Positions 8,622-17,911 of a stretch of DNA of 64,000 nt are shown here, one piece after another. Under the pieces are notes generated by a model. The model worked only from the letters and a program-made list of their open reading frames with translations. It was not told where the DNA came from and did not search any database. The DNA lies in the NCBI RefSeq assembly GCF_000308675.1, contig NZ_BAGE01000024.1:38871-102870 (forward strand), read 5' to 3'. How positions within the stretch are numbered: position 1 is the stretch's first letter; each line of letters opens with the position of its first letter. Source of the DNA: Nocardia paucivorans NBRC 100373 (GTDB lineage: Bacteria; Actinomycetota; Actinomycetes; Mycobacteriales; Mycobacteriaceae). Made by a program: the position numbers and the translations under genes.

Positions 8622-9581
8622 ATGTATCGCACGCTCGTATTCGTCACAGCCCTACTGCTCGCCGTGGCGGGCTGCGGTGACGATACCGACGACCGGATCG
8701 GCGAAACCCGGTCACCGGTGGCCTCCGGCCCCCCACCGGAATTCTGGTCGGCACCCGCCGACACGCCGGAACGGCGCGCGGCCGTCGCCCAGGCCACCCG
8801 CGAAATCGACGTCTGCGCATTACTACCTCGCGACACCCTTACCGGTCTCGACCTCGGCGAAATCCGAAGCGTGACGGTCGGCCTGAACTCGTGCCGGGCC
8901 GCTCTCGGCCGCGCGGCCGCACGCGAAACCGCCACCTTGACCTGGCATACGACCTCGCTACCGACGTTGACCCCGGGCCGCGGTGTCCACAAACAATTGG
9001 GTGATGTGGACGTCCTGCTGGTCTCCGCACGCGACAACGATCCCCGTTCCTGTGGCGCGACGGCCCGCTTCCCGGCGGGTGCCGCGTTCTACCTCGATCT
9101 CTCGGTTCCGGACCGCGATTCGTGCGAGATAGCCGACCGGTTGCTTCCCGGAATGCTCGAGCGTTGGCGACAGTCACCGGCCCAGGGCACCTCACCCGAT
9201 ACCGTCGCCACGGCGCTACTCGGTGCCGACCCGTGCGCGGTGCGTACCCGGCTGACCGGCACCGTGGATGCCGATCGGCGCGGACTCAACCAATGCCTGT
9301 TCGACTATCGTGGCGAAACCGTCACGGTGAGCTACGAATACCGTGTGCTCGAGCAGGTGACGGCCCGGGGCACCGAGGAGAAGATCGCCGATCGCACCGT
9401 GTTCCGCTCCACCTCGCTATACGACAACAGCATCCCGATCTACTCGGCCGTCGTCGGACCCGAACTACCCCTCGACAGCACGGATCTCATTCCGCACGTA
9501 CCGGTCGTCGAAGTAACCTCGGCCACCGATGACGTCGCCCGACAGGTGATGTCGGAGGTTTTGGCCCTCTTCCCACGGTGA
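8622..9581 (+). CDS. Putative lipoprotein (DUF3558-like)
   Basis: The 319-residue product has a lipoprotein signal MYRTLVFVTALLLAVAGCGD, with lipobox VAGC placing the lipidated Cys at residue 17. Two similar halves follow, each with a DxCALLP or DPCAVRT motif and a later Cys (LNSCRAA, LNQCLFDY). This is the repeated layout of DUF3558-type actinobacterial lipoproteins. It should be anchored on the outer face of the cytoplasmic membrane. AGGAAGG and GTGAGG precede the ATG at 8622. Function is unknown. Confidence 0.8.
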   Translation: MYRTLVFVTALLLAVAGCGDDTDDRIGETRSPVASGPPPEFWSAPADTPERRAAVAQATREIDVCALLPRDTLTGLDLGEIRSVTVGLNSCRAALGRAAARETATLTWHTTSLPTLTPGRGVHKQLGDVDVLLVSARDNDPRSCGATARFPAGAAFYLDLSVPDRDSCEIADRLLPGMLERWRQSPAQGTSPDTVATALLGADPCAVRTRLTGTVDADRRGLNQCLFDYRGETVTVSYEYRVLEQVTARGTEEKIADRTVFRSTSLYDNSIPIYSAVVGPELPLDSTDLIPHVPVVEVTSATDDVARQVMSEVLALFPR

Positions 9582-9707
9582 ACGGTTCGCGGCAGACCCG
9601 CCGCATGACGCGAGCCGGCCGTATATGTACTGTCCGAATTCCAGTAGCACAACACAATTCGTGAGGGCGACGCCGCATCGGTGGGTCGTCGGGGAGGTAT
9701 CGGTCGT

Positions 9708-10331
9708 ATGTACCCAGATCGGCAGTCGTATTCGGAACAGCCTCCGCAGGGGTACCCGACCCAACCACCACAGGGGAACTGGGGGCAGGGACAATTCGAG
9801 GTATCGGCGCCCGGACCGATCGAGGTCACCCACCTCTCGGATCAGGCCACCGGACGCGCCCTCAGCCGGGTGACCGCTCTGATGACCTGGCGGCTGCCCG
9901 CCCTGTGGATATTCGTGATGGTGCTACCCGTCCTGGTATTGCTTCGCGGTACCTTCCGGTTGCTGACCAGGAAGCCGGATACGACGGTCGACCCCTCCGA
10001 GATCTTCGGCGCGTTCTTCGTGGTCCTGGTCTTCGAGCTGGTGATCCTGGTACTGGTCACCGGATGGACGATGGTGCGCGGTAATCCGAATGTCCGCCGG
10101 TACTCCCAACCGGGCACCCAGATGTGGGCCCGGTACACGCACGACGCATTACACCTGCGGTTGCCCCACACCGCCGACATACATCTGCCGTACCCCCACA
10201 TCAAACGGCTCTATCTGTTCCGGGACGTGGTGTACCTGCGCAAGAACGACGGAAAGAACTTCGCACTCCCCCGTACCCTCGCCCCGAAGGCCGCGCTGTC
10301 GCTCATGCGAGACGCCGGGGTGCGAATCTGA
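9708..10331 (+). CDS. Two-helix membrane protein, hypothetical
   Basis: The 207-residue product starts with a Gln/Pro/Gly-rich cytoplasmic tail (about residues 1-35). Two transmembrane helices follow (LPALWIFVMVLPVLVLL and IFGAFFVVLVFELVILVLV). A C-terminal soluble domain contains HLRLPHTADIHLPYPHIK and YLRKNDGKNFALPR, resembling a small PH-like or bacterial membrane-associated fold. GGGGAGGT lies 9 bases before the ATG. No enzymatic motif is seen. Confidence 0.75.
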   Translation: MYPDRQSYSEQPPQGYPTQPPQGNWGQGQFEVSAPGPIEVTHLSDQATGRALSRVTALMTWRLPALWIFVMVLPVLVLLRGTFRLLTRKPDTTVDPSEIFGAFFVVLVFELVILVLVTGWTMVRGNPNVRRYSQPGTQMWARYTHDALHLRLPHTADIHLPYPHIKRLYLFRDVVYLRKNDGKNFALPRTLAPKAALSLMRDAGVRI

Positions 10332-10345
10332 GTACGACCCGTATC

Positions 10346-10389
10346 GCCGTATCGGCCGGAGCGGGTGAAACCGATCCGGCCGATACGGC
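10346..10389. terminator. Bidirectional terminator hairpin
   Basis: Perfect 15-bp inverted repeat (GCCGTATCGGCCGGA at 10346-10360 and its complement at 10375-10389) with a 14-base loop. It sits exactly between the convergent ends of the membrane-protein gene (10331) and the amidotransferase gene (10395). Confidence 0.75.
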
Positions 10390-10394
10390 ACGGT

Positions 10395-11261
10395 TCATCG
10401 GCCCCGCTGCGAAGCGGCCGCTGTTTCGTCGAGCTGCGCGAGGGTCAGCCGGTGTCGGGGCGGGTGGCGCAGAACCGTCGTCGTATGAACCCGGTTGTGC
10501 CCGTCGACGTGCAGTAGTTCCCCGGGAGCCAACAATCGCCACCCCGGGTCCTCATCGGTGCGTTCACTGGCCACTACCACCGCGGGCAGATCGGCCAGGT
10601 CGGCACTACGCGTGCGGATCCCCGCGCGGCCCGCGTGATCGAGATACCGTCCCCCGCGCGATCCACCGGCCGCGCGTTCCAATACGAACAGATCGTGGGT
10701 GTCCGGATAGCGCAGCGCCCACAGATCGGTGGCGGTGGTCAACACCAGATTCAGGGCATAGACGGGCAGCCGGTCCGCGAGCCATCGGACGGCGTCGACG
10801 ATACCCGCGGTGATATCGCCGGCGTGCCGATCGATACGTTGGGTGATCAGCGCGAAGAACCGTTCGGAGTCGGTGTCGCCGTGTACGAGGTCGCCGTGGT
10901 CACCGAGTTCGGCGTCGAGTTCGTCGAGTCCGCCCAGCACGCCGTTGTGGGCGAACAGGCGGCCGCGTTGTTCGAAGGGATGGGTGTTGCGCAGTTCCCG
11001 ATCACCGGTGGAGGCGTAGCGGAGGTGCGCCACGAAGGTCGCCGATTCCCGTTCCCGTGCCTCACGGGCGAACCGGGCGTCCTCGTACGCGGCAATCGGT
11101 TGCTTCTCCACCCGCGCGGACCCGTGCGCGGTGAACGTGCCCAGGCCGACGCCGTCGGGCATACGCCGACTCTGTTCCGACAGACTGTCCGGCGCGTCCA
11201 ACAACCAGAATGTGGCCCGCACCCGCCGCGGCGCGGCCGATAGTCCGAACAAGCGACACAT
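10395..11261 (-). CDS. Class II glutamine amidotransferase (EgtC/YafJ-like)
   Basis: The 288-residue protein begins MCRLFGLSA, so Cys2 becomes the N-terminal nucleophile after Met removal, as in Ntn-type amidotransferases. Other family blocks are SEQSRRMPDGVGLG, FVAHLRYASTG, NTHPFEQ, FAHNGVL and GDTDSERFF. Such enzymes hydrolyse a gamma-glutamyl or amide bond; EgtC paralogues act in ergothioneine synthesis. No egt genes are nearby here, so the substrate is unknown. AGGAGTGCC precedes the ATG, which fixes the start at 11261. It is divergent from the SDR/DUF2867 gene. Confidence 0.85.
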   Translation of the reverse strand: MCRLFGLSAAPRRVRATFWLLDAPDSLSEQSRRMPDGVGLGTFTAHGSARVEKQPIAAYEDARFAREARERESATFVAHLRYASTGDRELRNTHPFEQRGRLFAHNGVLGGLDELDAELGDHGDLVHGDTDSERFFALITQRIDRHAGDITAGIVDAVRWLADRLPVYALNLVLTTATDLWALRYPDTHDLFVLERAAGGSRGGRYLDHAGRAGIRTRSADLADLPAVVVASERTDEDPGWRLLAPGELLHVDGHNRVHTTTVLRHPPRHRLTLAQLDETAAASQRGR

Positions 11262-11457
11262 GGCACTCCTCGATCGGGCCTCGTCCCACTGTCGCGGGTC
11301 GCCGACCGACGGGACTCGGTGCGGACCCACCCCATGATTGAACACCCACCACGTGGGCAATCGACGGATATGACAGCGCGGTCCACCGGTGTCGACCCGA
11401 GGGATCGATAGCGGCCGCGGTGCGGTGCCGAGCTGATACCTGGAGACAGGAGACGGT

Positions 11458-12942
11458 ATGCGTTGCGTCGTATTCGGAGCCACCGGTTATATCGGCGCGC
11501 GGCTGGTGCCGGAGTTGTTGCGCGCGAACCATTCGGTTCGCGTCGTCGCCCGCACCCCGGCCAAACTCGCCGATGTGCCGTGGCGGGATCGAGTCGAGAT
11601 CGTGCGCGGTGATGTGACGGTCTCCGACGAGGTACGTTCGGCTCTGGCCGATCAGGACGTGGTGTACTACCTGGTGCACTCGCTGACCCGAACGGATTTC
11701 GACGAAGTGGATCGCCGGGCCGCGACAGTGGTGGCCGAGCAGGCGGCGGCGACCGGTATTCGCCGGATCGTGTACCTGGGCGGTATCGTTCCGAGCGGGC
11801 AGCGGCTGTCCCGGCACCTGGCCTCCCGCGCCGAGGTCGGTCGTATCCTGCTCGACGGTCCGGTACCGGCGATCGCATTACAGGCCGCTGTGATCATCGG
11901 GGCCGGTTCGGCCAGTTTCGAGATGCTGCGCTACCTCACCGAGCGGCTGCCGGCCATGGTCACTCCCCGCTGGGTGCACAACCGTATCCAGCCGATCGCG
12001 GTACGCGATGTGCTGTACTACCTCACCCGGGCCGCGGAATTGGCTCCCGATGTGCGCGGCGCGTTCGATATCGGTGGTCCCGAAGTGCTGACCTATGCGC
12101 AGATGATGCGGGGCTATGCGGAGGTCGCGGAGCTACCGCGGCGAGTGATCGTCCCGGTGCCGGTGTTGACCCCCTGGCTGTCGGCCCAATGGATCAATCT
12201 GGTCACCCCGGTGCCGAAATCGATCGCCGTTCCCTTGATGGAGTCACTGGTCAACGACGTGGTGTGCCGCGATCACGCCATCGGTGCGCACATTCCCGAC
12301 CCGCCGGGCGGCACGCTCGACTATCGGAGCGCCCTGAAACTCGCCCTGGCGCGGTCCCGCGATCCGGAGCTCCCTTCCCGATGGCCGGATGTCGACCTGG
12401 ATGGCCGCGAACCGTCCGCTCCCCAGCCCACCGATCCCGTGTGGGCGGGCGGCACGCTGTACCAGGAGCTTCACGAGCGTCGCACCGATGCCGAACCCGA
12501 GTCGCTGTGGACGGTACTCGAGTCGCTCGGTGAACACGGTCGGTACTCGTTTCCGCCGACCCGGTGGTTACGCGGATGGATGAAGTGGAACGCCCGCGAC
12601 GCGGGACCGCTACACGGCAGGTCACATCCACCGCGCGCGAGCAGATGGGCAGGCCGATGGCGGGTCGAACGACTCGAGCCCCCACGGGTGCTGCTTCGCG
12701 CCGAGGCACGGCGCCCCGGACGAACATGGTTGGAACTGAAGGCGGTACGAGACGAGCAGAGAACGATATATCGGCAGCGTATGGTGTTCGAACCGCACGG
12801 GCTGGCGGGACAGCTGTACTGGAGGGCGACCGCACCGTATCGCGCACTCGTATTCGAGGGCATGGCACGCGCCGTCGTCGATACCGCCGAGGCAGATCAC
12901 GGGGTATCCGGCGACCGGGAAAACCGGATAGCGCACCCGTAA
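11458..12942 (+). CDS. NAD(P)-binding SDR / DUF2867 fusion protein
   Basis: The 494-residue protein opens with a Rossmann fold (MRCVVFGATGYIGARLVPEL, the GxxGxxG nucleotide site), an atypical extended-SDR domain to about residue 300, and a DUF2867-type C-terminal domain (LWTVLESLGEHGRYS, WRVERLEPP, GRTWLELKA, PHGLAGQLYWRATAP). The segment around residues 375-400, where relatives carry a longer Gly/Arg-rich stretch, looks compressed and unusually Arg/His-rich. A compensated frameshift there is possible. The function of this common actinobacterial architecture is unknown. An RBS-like GGAGAC lies before the ATG. Confidence 0.8.
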   Translation: MRCVVFGATGYIGARLVPELLRANHSVRVVARTPAKLADVPWRDRVEIVRGDVTVSDEVRSALADQDVVYYLVHSLTRTDFDEVDRRAATVVAEQAAATGIRRIVYLGGIVPSGQRLSRHLASRAEVGRILLDGPVPAIALQAAVIIGAGSASFEMLRYLTERLPAMVTPRWVHNRIQPIAVRDVLYYLTRAAELAPDVRGAFDIGGPEVLTYAQMMRGYAEVAELPRRVIVPVPVLTPWLSAQWINLVTPVPKSIAVPLMESLVNDVVCRDHAIGAHIPDPPGGTLDYRSALKLALARSRDPELPSRWPDVDLDGREPSAPQPTDPVWAGGTLYQELHERRTDAEPESLWTVLESLGEHGRYSFPPTRWLRGWMKWNARDAGPLHGRSHPPRASRWAGRWRVERLEPPRVLLRAEARRPGRTWLELKAVRDEQRTIYRQRMVFEPHGLAGQLYWRATAPYRALVFEGMARAVVDTAEADHGVSGDRENRIAHP

Positions 12943-12961
12943 AGGAAGCCGAGGAACCGCG

Positions 12962-12999
12962 GCGTGGCTGCCGGTCACCGGGGCGACCGGCAGCCACGC
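12962..12999. terminator. Bidirectional terminator hairpin
   Basis: Perfect 15-bp stem (12962-12976 with 12985-12999) and an 8-base loop, placed between the convergent SDR/DUF2867 and lipase genes. Confidence 0.75.
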
Positions 13000-13049
13000 G
13001 GACCCGAGCATCGGACCATAGCGCGGCACCCGCACGAAGTGCCGAGTCG

Positions 13050-14252
13050 TCAGCAGGTGACGGGTGCGGGTTCGCCGCGGACCCGGCCCTCGAGCCAGTG
13101 CAGCATCGCGGGGGCACCGGCAACCGCGGCGGTCAAATGCTCCAGCGCGGGAACCTGCACCGCCTGCACTCGCGCCCCGCCCGCACACCAGCGCCGGTTG
13201 GTGTTATCGATCGCCTGGATCGGGATCAGTGGGTCGGACGGTGAATGCCATTCGAATATCGGTGTCTGCGGAATACCGCCGTAGAGCTCCACACTGTTCT
13301 CCTCCACCACGGACCAGGCCTCGGGCTGGTCGAAAACGGCTGGGCCCGAAGCCAACTCGTGCGCCCTGCCACCGGTGCCGACGGCGAGGATATCGTTGGT
13401 GCAACTATTGGCCATGGCGTCACGAAGCGCGCGACCGCGCTTGTTGAGGTTCGGACCGACCGAGACCCGATCCGGATACTCCCGTTCCAGGCCGATGGCC
13501 GCCGCCATCGCCAACCCGAAAGCCGGGTGGGGATCGTTGCCCAGCCCTCGCGCAATCGATACCAGGTTCATCGGAGCTCCGCCGATGGCCGCGCCGGCGA
13601 GTCGCAACTCGGGTGCGTAGGACGGCTGCAGCGCGGCCGCCCATGCCGTGGCCAGACCGCCCCCGGAGTAGCCGGCCAGTACCGCCGGACTGTCCGCGAG
13701 TGCGAGTTCGGGTACTCGTTTCAATGCCCGGACACCGTCCAGGGTGATCTGGCCGCCCAGACGTCCGGCGCCGAAGGCGAATTGTGGTCCGAGGTGATCC
13801 GGTAATGCCACGCTCCAACCCTGTTGCAACAACATACCCAGCATCGGCAGGGATGTCGCCAGATTCGGATCGGCATCGTAGAGCTTGTGCGATATCGCGC
13901 AGCCGGTGCCCAGCGAATTGATGAAATGCTGGTAGGACAGCAACGGTGCACCGGGGCGATGACCTGCGGGGGTGACGATCGTGGTGGTGGCCGCGATCGG
14001 CGCGCCCCGCGAGTTGGTGGAACGGAACTTGACCAGCCGAACCGTGGCACCGGGGAAGACGAGCAACGGTGGCATGACCCGCACATCGAGCACATCACCC
14101 GGTCGGTGCGCCGCCAGATCGGCCGGGGCGGCGTAGAACGGGTCCGGATCGGGGCGGGGATATATCGGCTCGGCGGTCGCCGTCGTCGCCATCAGCAACG
14201 TGCATGCCATACCACCGAGCACACCCAGAAAACGCAGAATGGGACGTGTCAC
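13050..14252 (-). CDS. Secreted triacylglycerol lipase (secretory-lipase family)
   Basis: A GTG at 14252, with CCGGAGG 8 bases upstream, gives 400 residues with a signal peptide (VTRPILRFLGVLGGMACTLL, then TATAEP). The mature protein matches the LIP/secretory lipase family: FRSTNSRGAPIAATTTIV, the nucleophile elbow AGYSGGGLATAWAA, a Ser-Asp region in SPSDPLIPI, and the probable catalytic His in ALEHLTA. Cys residues (GTGCAIS, NSCTND, RRWCAGG, VTC at the end) fit disulfides in an exported enzyme. It is expected to hydrolyse long-chain esters outside the cell. The gene is monocistronic and divergent from the crotonase operon. Confidence 0.88.
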   Translation of the reverse strand: MTRPILRFLGVLGGMACTLLMATTATAEPIYPRPDPDPFYAAPADLAAHRPGDVLDVRVMPPLLVFPGATVRLVKFRSTNSRGAPIAATTTIVTPAGHRPGAPLLSYQHFINSLGTGCAISHKLYDADPNLATSLPMLGMLLQQGWSVALPDHLGPQFAFGAGRLGGQITLDGVRALKRVPELALADSPAVLAGYSGGGLATAWAAALQPSYAPELRLAGAAIGGAPMNLVSIARGLGNDPHPAFGLAMAAAIGLEREYPDRVSVGPNLNKRGRALRDAMANSCTNDILAVGTGGRAHELASGPAVFDQPEAWSVVEENSVELYGGIPQTPIFEWHSPSDPLIPIQAIDNTNRRWCAGGARVQAVQVPALEHLTAAVAGAPAMLHWLEGRVRGEPAPVTC

Positions 14253-14560
14253 GATCTTGACCTCCGGGGAGTTCGCCGCATGCGTCGGTCGATTCGCAGC
14301 TATAACAGTCCGCTCCGCCCGATAAACCATCACGCCACACCGAAGCGAGACCGTATCGAGTGAAAAACGAATTCCCGCCCGAAGTCGACGCGTGCTCACC
14401 GCTTCCTCGGGAGGGACCTCCATGCAGAAAATGGATACCGGTTCGTCGGTGTGTCCCACCCGGGATCGGCATCCCGCTCCGGAATCTCCTCCACTCGATC
14501 GGACACGGGCGCCGGCCGCCCGCATCCGCCGGACCGGCGCCGGCACATGGACAACTTTCA

Positions 14561-14581
14561 TTGACAGTCCATACGGACTGT
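14561..14581 (+). promoter_or_regulatory. Probable TetR-type operator over a -35 box
   Basis: The perfect palindrome ACAGTCC-ATAC-GGACTGT occupies 14564-14581, and its left arm overlaps TTGACA (14561-14566), a consensus -35. A repressor bound here would block the promoter of the crotonase/acyl-CoA ligase/TetR operon that starts at 14623. The TetR protein encoded third in that operon is the obvious candidate, by inference. Nothing else is visible in 14253-14560. Confidence 0.6.
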
Positions 14582-14622
14582 GAAAGTGTGCTCCACGGCA
14601 CCGCCGCACGATTGGGGTACAC

Positions 14623-15546
14623 ATGACGTTCACCGGAACCACGGTCGACTACGCAGTGCGTGAGCATCGCGCCTACCTCACCTTGAACCGCCCGGACAGA
14701 CTGAACGCGATCACCGCCGAGATGGCCCGCGAGATCGGCGAGGCGGTCGCCGAGGCGAATGCCGACGACTCGGTACGGGTCATCGTGGTGCAGGGCGCGG
14801 GACGGGCGTTCTGCGCGGGCTACGATCTGAAACGGTATGCCGAGGGCGGCGAGGAGCATCAGGGCCCGGTATGGGACCCGATCAAGGACTTTCGGTCGAT
14901 GAAGACCAATACCGATCACTTTTTCTCACTGTGGCGCTCGGCCAAGCCGACAATCGCGAAGGTCCACGGATATGCCGTCGCCGGCGGAAGCGATATAGCC
15001 CTTTCCTGCGATCTGGTCGTCATGGCCGAGGACGCCAAGATCGGATACATGCCGGCGCGGGTGTGGGGTTGCCCGACGACCGCGATGTGGGTCTATCGCC
15101 TCGGCGCCGAACGGGCCAAACGCATGCTGCTCACCGGTGACACCATCGACGGTGTCCAAGCCAAGGAATGGGGGCTGGTCCTCGACGCGGTTCCGGCGGA
15201 GGAACTCGACGCGGCCGTCGAGAAGCTCGCAGGCCGGATGGCCGGTGTCCCGATCAACCAACTGGTCATGCAGAAGATGATGATCAACCAGGCCTACGAC
15301 AACATGGGGCTGCAGAGCACCCAGAACCTCGCGATCCTCTTCGACGGCATCACCCGCCACTCGCCGGAAGGGCGCTGGTTCGTCGACTTCGCGCAGGAGT
15401 ACGGTTTCGGCACCGCGGTCCAGTGGCGTGACACCGGCCGTTTCATTCCCGATGGCGGCGGCGCCATCCCGAGCGAGGACGAGATAGCCGAGATGCGGCG
15501 TGAACTCGACGAGAAAGCGGCCGCGGGAAAGGGGACGGGCCGATGA
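14623..15546 (+). CDS. Enoyl-CoA hydratase/isomerase (crotonase) family protein
   Basis: The 307-residue protein has the crotonase fold: LNRPDRLNAIT, oxyanion-hole sequence RAFCAGYDLK, and GYAVAGGSDIALSCDLVV. The first catalytic glutamate of hydratases is Asp here (GGSDIAL). The usual second acidic residue in the P-E-x-x-x-G loop is missing (IGYMPARVWGCP), so it may not be a classical hydratase. Start and end are clear; the last bases overlap the next gene (ATGA at 15543-15546), so the two are translationally coupled. Context suggests activation and breakdown of an unusual acyl-CoA. Confidence 0.85.
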   Translation: MTFTGTTVDYAVREHRAYLTLNRPDRLNAITAEMAREIGEAVAEANADDSVRVIVVQGAGRAFCAGYDLKRYAEGGEEHQGPVWDPIKDFRSMKTNTDHFFSLWRSAKPTIAKVHGYAVAGGSDIALSCDLVVMAEDAKIGYMPARVWGCPTTAMWVYRLGAERAKRMLLTGDTIDGVQAKEWGLVLDAVPAEELDAAVEKLAGRMAGVPINQLVMQKMMINQAYDNMGLQSTQNLAILFDGITRHSPEGRWFVDFAQEYGFGTAVQWRDTGRFIPDGGGAIPSEDEIAEMRRELDEKAAAGKGTGR

Positions 15547-17150
15547 GGACCCTCACCGAATCCCGGTGGCCCATGGACACCGGGCGGCCGGTCCTCGATA
15601 TCACCGTGGGCCAACTGTTGCAGCAGGCCGCCGCAGCGGCCCCCGACGAACTCGCCATCGTGTCGGTCGCCCCGGACCGCGCAGCCCGCACCTGGACGTA
15701 TCGAGAACTGCTGGACGACGCCGAGCGTGCAGCCGCCTGGTTGCTCGACCTTTTCCGGCCCGGTGAGCACATCGCGGTGTGGGCGCCGAATGTCGGTGAA
15801 TGGCTCGTACTCCAATACGGGGCCGCGCTCGGCGGACTCGTGCTCGTGACCGTCAATCCCGCGCTGCGCGGACCCGAACTCGAATACGCCCTCGCCACCT
15901 CGCGGTCGGCCGGGGTCTTCTTCGTCGACGGCTTCCGCGGCACCGATATGGCCGCCCTGATACGGACCGTGCTTCCCGCGGTTCCCACGGTGCGCACGGC
16001 CATTCCCTTCCAAGGGTGGCTCGACGAGGTACGTCGCACCCACAAACGGGCCGAGCTGCCGACGGTCGATCCCCGATCCGCCACCCAGATCCAGTTCACC
16101 TCCGGCACCACCGGTCGCCCGAAAGCGGCGCTGCTCGCGCACCGGGCCATGGTCACCAATGCGGCTTTCGTCCGGGAACGCTGCGGTGCACGTCCGGGAG
16201 CCACATTCGCCACCGCCCTCCCGTTGTTCCACACCGCGGGTTGCGGACTGGCCGGGATGGGATCGGTGTACCAACGGGCCACCCTCGTGCTCGCGGAAAT
16301 CTTCGATCCCACAACGATGCTGACCGCGATCCAGGACTACCGGGCCGAGATCTTCGGCGGCGTGCCCACCATGTTGCACGCCCTACTCGCTCACCCCGAC
16401 CTGGCCCGCTTCGATCTCGGCTCGCTGAAGGTGGTGATGTCCGGCGGGGACGCCGTCCCACCCGCGTTGATCGAGGGATGGGCGAAAGCGTGCGGCGCCG
16501 CGACCAGCGCGGTCTACGGCCAAACCGAACTCGGCCCGATCGTATGTCAGACGAGCCCGGCCGACGGCCGCGACGACAATCTGTACACCGCGGGCCGACC
16601 ACTCCCCCAGGTCGAGGTGGCCGTACTCGATCCCGCCACCGGCGTGGTTCAACCTCTCGGGGTCGAGGGCGAGATATGCGCGCGCGGCTATCAACGGATG
16701 ATCGGCTATCTCGATATGCCGACCGAGACCGCGCGGACCATCGATGCCGAGGGTTGGTTGCACACCGGTGATCTCGGGACGATGGACGCGCGCGGATATG
16801 TGCGGATCACCGGGCGCCTCAAGGACATGATCATCCGCGGCGGTGAGAACATCTATCCGCGGGAGATCGAGGAAGCCCTGGCCACCCATCCCGCCGTCAC
16901 CGACGCGGTCGTGCTCGGTTTGCCCGATCCGAAGTGGGGCGAGAGCGTGGCCGCCGTCGTCCGGCCGGATCCGACCCGACCGCTCCCCTCGGCACAGGAA
17001 CTGCACGCCTACCTGCGGGAACGCCTCGCCCCGCACAAGACCCCCAAGTCCTGGTACATCGCCGATGGCCTTCCGATCAACGCCATGGGCAAACTTCAGA
17101 AATTCCGACTACGCGATCAGATCGTCGCCGGCGAGCTCGAGCCGCTGTGA
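15543..17150 (+). CDS. Acyl-CoA ligase (AMP-forming)
   Basis: The 535-residue protein is an ANL-superfamily acyl-CoA synthetase: P-loop FTSGTTGRPKAALLAHRA, adenine site SAVYGQTELGP, the hinge region GWLHTGDLGTMDARGY, RLKDMIIRGGENIYPREIEE, and the catalytic lysine in GKLQKFRLRD near the C-terminus. It should convert a free carboxylic acid plus ATP and CoA to acyl-CoA, AMP and pyrophosphate. The start overlaps the crotonase stop by four bases. The substrate is not readable; the partner crotonase and TetR suggest a fatty or alicyclic acid. Confidence 0.9.
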   Translation: MRTLTESRWPMDTGRPVLDITVGQLLQQAAAAAPDELAIVSVAPDRAARTWTYRELLDDAERAAAWLLDLFRPGEHIAVWAPNVGEWLVLQYGAALGGLVLVTVNPALRGPELEYALATSRSAGVFFVDGFRGTDMAALIRTVLPAVPTVRTAIPFQGWLDEVRRTHKRAELPTVDPRSATQIQFTSGTTGRPKAALLAHRAMVTNAAFVRERCGARPGATFATALPLFHTAGCGLAGMGSVYQRATLVLAEIFDPTTMLTAIQDYRAEIFGGVPTMLHALLAHPDLARFDLGSLKVVMSGGDAVPPALIEGWAKACGAATSAVYGQTELGPIVCQTSPADGRDDNLYTAGRPLPQVEVAVLDPATGVVQPLGVEGEICARGYQRMIGYLDMPTETARTIDAEGWLHTGDLGTMDARGYVRITGRLKDMIIRGGENIYPREIEEALATHPAVTDAVVLGLPDPKWGESVAAVVRPDPTRPLPSAQELHAYLRERLAPHKTPKSWYIADGLPINAMGKLQKFRLRDQIVAGELEPL

Positions 17151-17243
17151 ACCCCGATCACCACGCTTCGCGGGAGGTCTCTTCGTGCCCGATTCCGGCC
17201 GAATGCGCGAACAACCGTATTCCGCTGCCGGCAGGGTGCGGAT

Positions 17244-17834
17244 GTGAGCGGGTCGACGCGTAGGGAGCAACACGCGAGAACCCACGCGGCGCTCCTCGAC
17301 GCGACGATGCGCTGCCTGGTGGTCCATGGCTACACGGGCACGACGACACAGCGGATCCAGGACGAGGCGGGGGTGTCCCGGGGTGCGCTGCTGCACCACT
17401 TCGGCTCGAAGTCGGAACTGCTCGTCGCCGCGATCCATCACATCGCCGACCTGCGCCTGAAAAATCTCGGCGAGCTCGTCGCGGAACTCGACGACCACCC
17501 CGATGCGCTGGAACACATGGTGCGGGCGATCCGAGCGGCGATGGCGGGACCCGCATTTCAGGCCGCCATCGAGCTGTGGGCCGCCTCTCGCACCGACCCG
17601 CAGCTGCGTTCGGCACTGCTGCCCGCGGAGAGACGGCTGGGCGCCGCGCTCCGCGCGCTTTTCAACCGGCATGCGGGCATCCACGACCCCATCGCGGCGC
17701 GGACGGCCTTCGAGTCCCTGATGGCGTTGATCCGCGGACTGGAGCTGACTCGCATCATGCGCGACGATCAGACATCGGCCGATCGGGTCATCGACGATTG
17801 GCTCGACCATATCGCCCACTTGCGCACGCTGTGA
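17244..17834 (+). CDS. TetR-family regulator
   Basis: The 196-residue protein has an N-terminal TetR helix-turn-helix (THAALLDATMRCLVVHGYTG, then TTTQRIQDEAGVSRGALLHHFGSKSELLVAA) and a ligand-binding C-terminal domain. It lies 93 bases after the ligase in the same direction. It probably regulates this operon through the palindrome at 14564-14581, in response to an acyl-CoA or its precursor (inference). The GTG at 17244 is the likely start. Confidence 0.88.
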   Translation: MSGSTRREQHARTHAALLDATMRCLVVHGYTGTTTQRIQDEAGVSRGALLHHFGSKSELLVAAIHHIADLRLKNLGELVAELDDHPDALEHMVRAIRAAMAGPAFQAAIELWAASRTDPQLRSALLPAERRLGAALRALFNRHAGIHDPIAARTAFESLMALIRGLELTRIMRDDQTSADRVIDDWLDHIAHLRTL

Positions 17835-17911
17835 CGAACTCCCCTTCTCGATGGCAGGCGGTGCCTCGAGAACGCCCCCGCCGGGCGGGCGGAAAGCGAT
17901 GCCGGAGGCCG

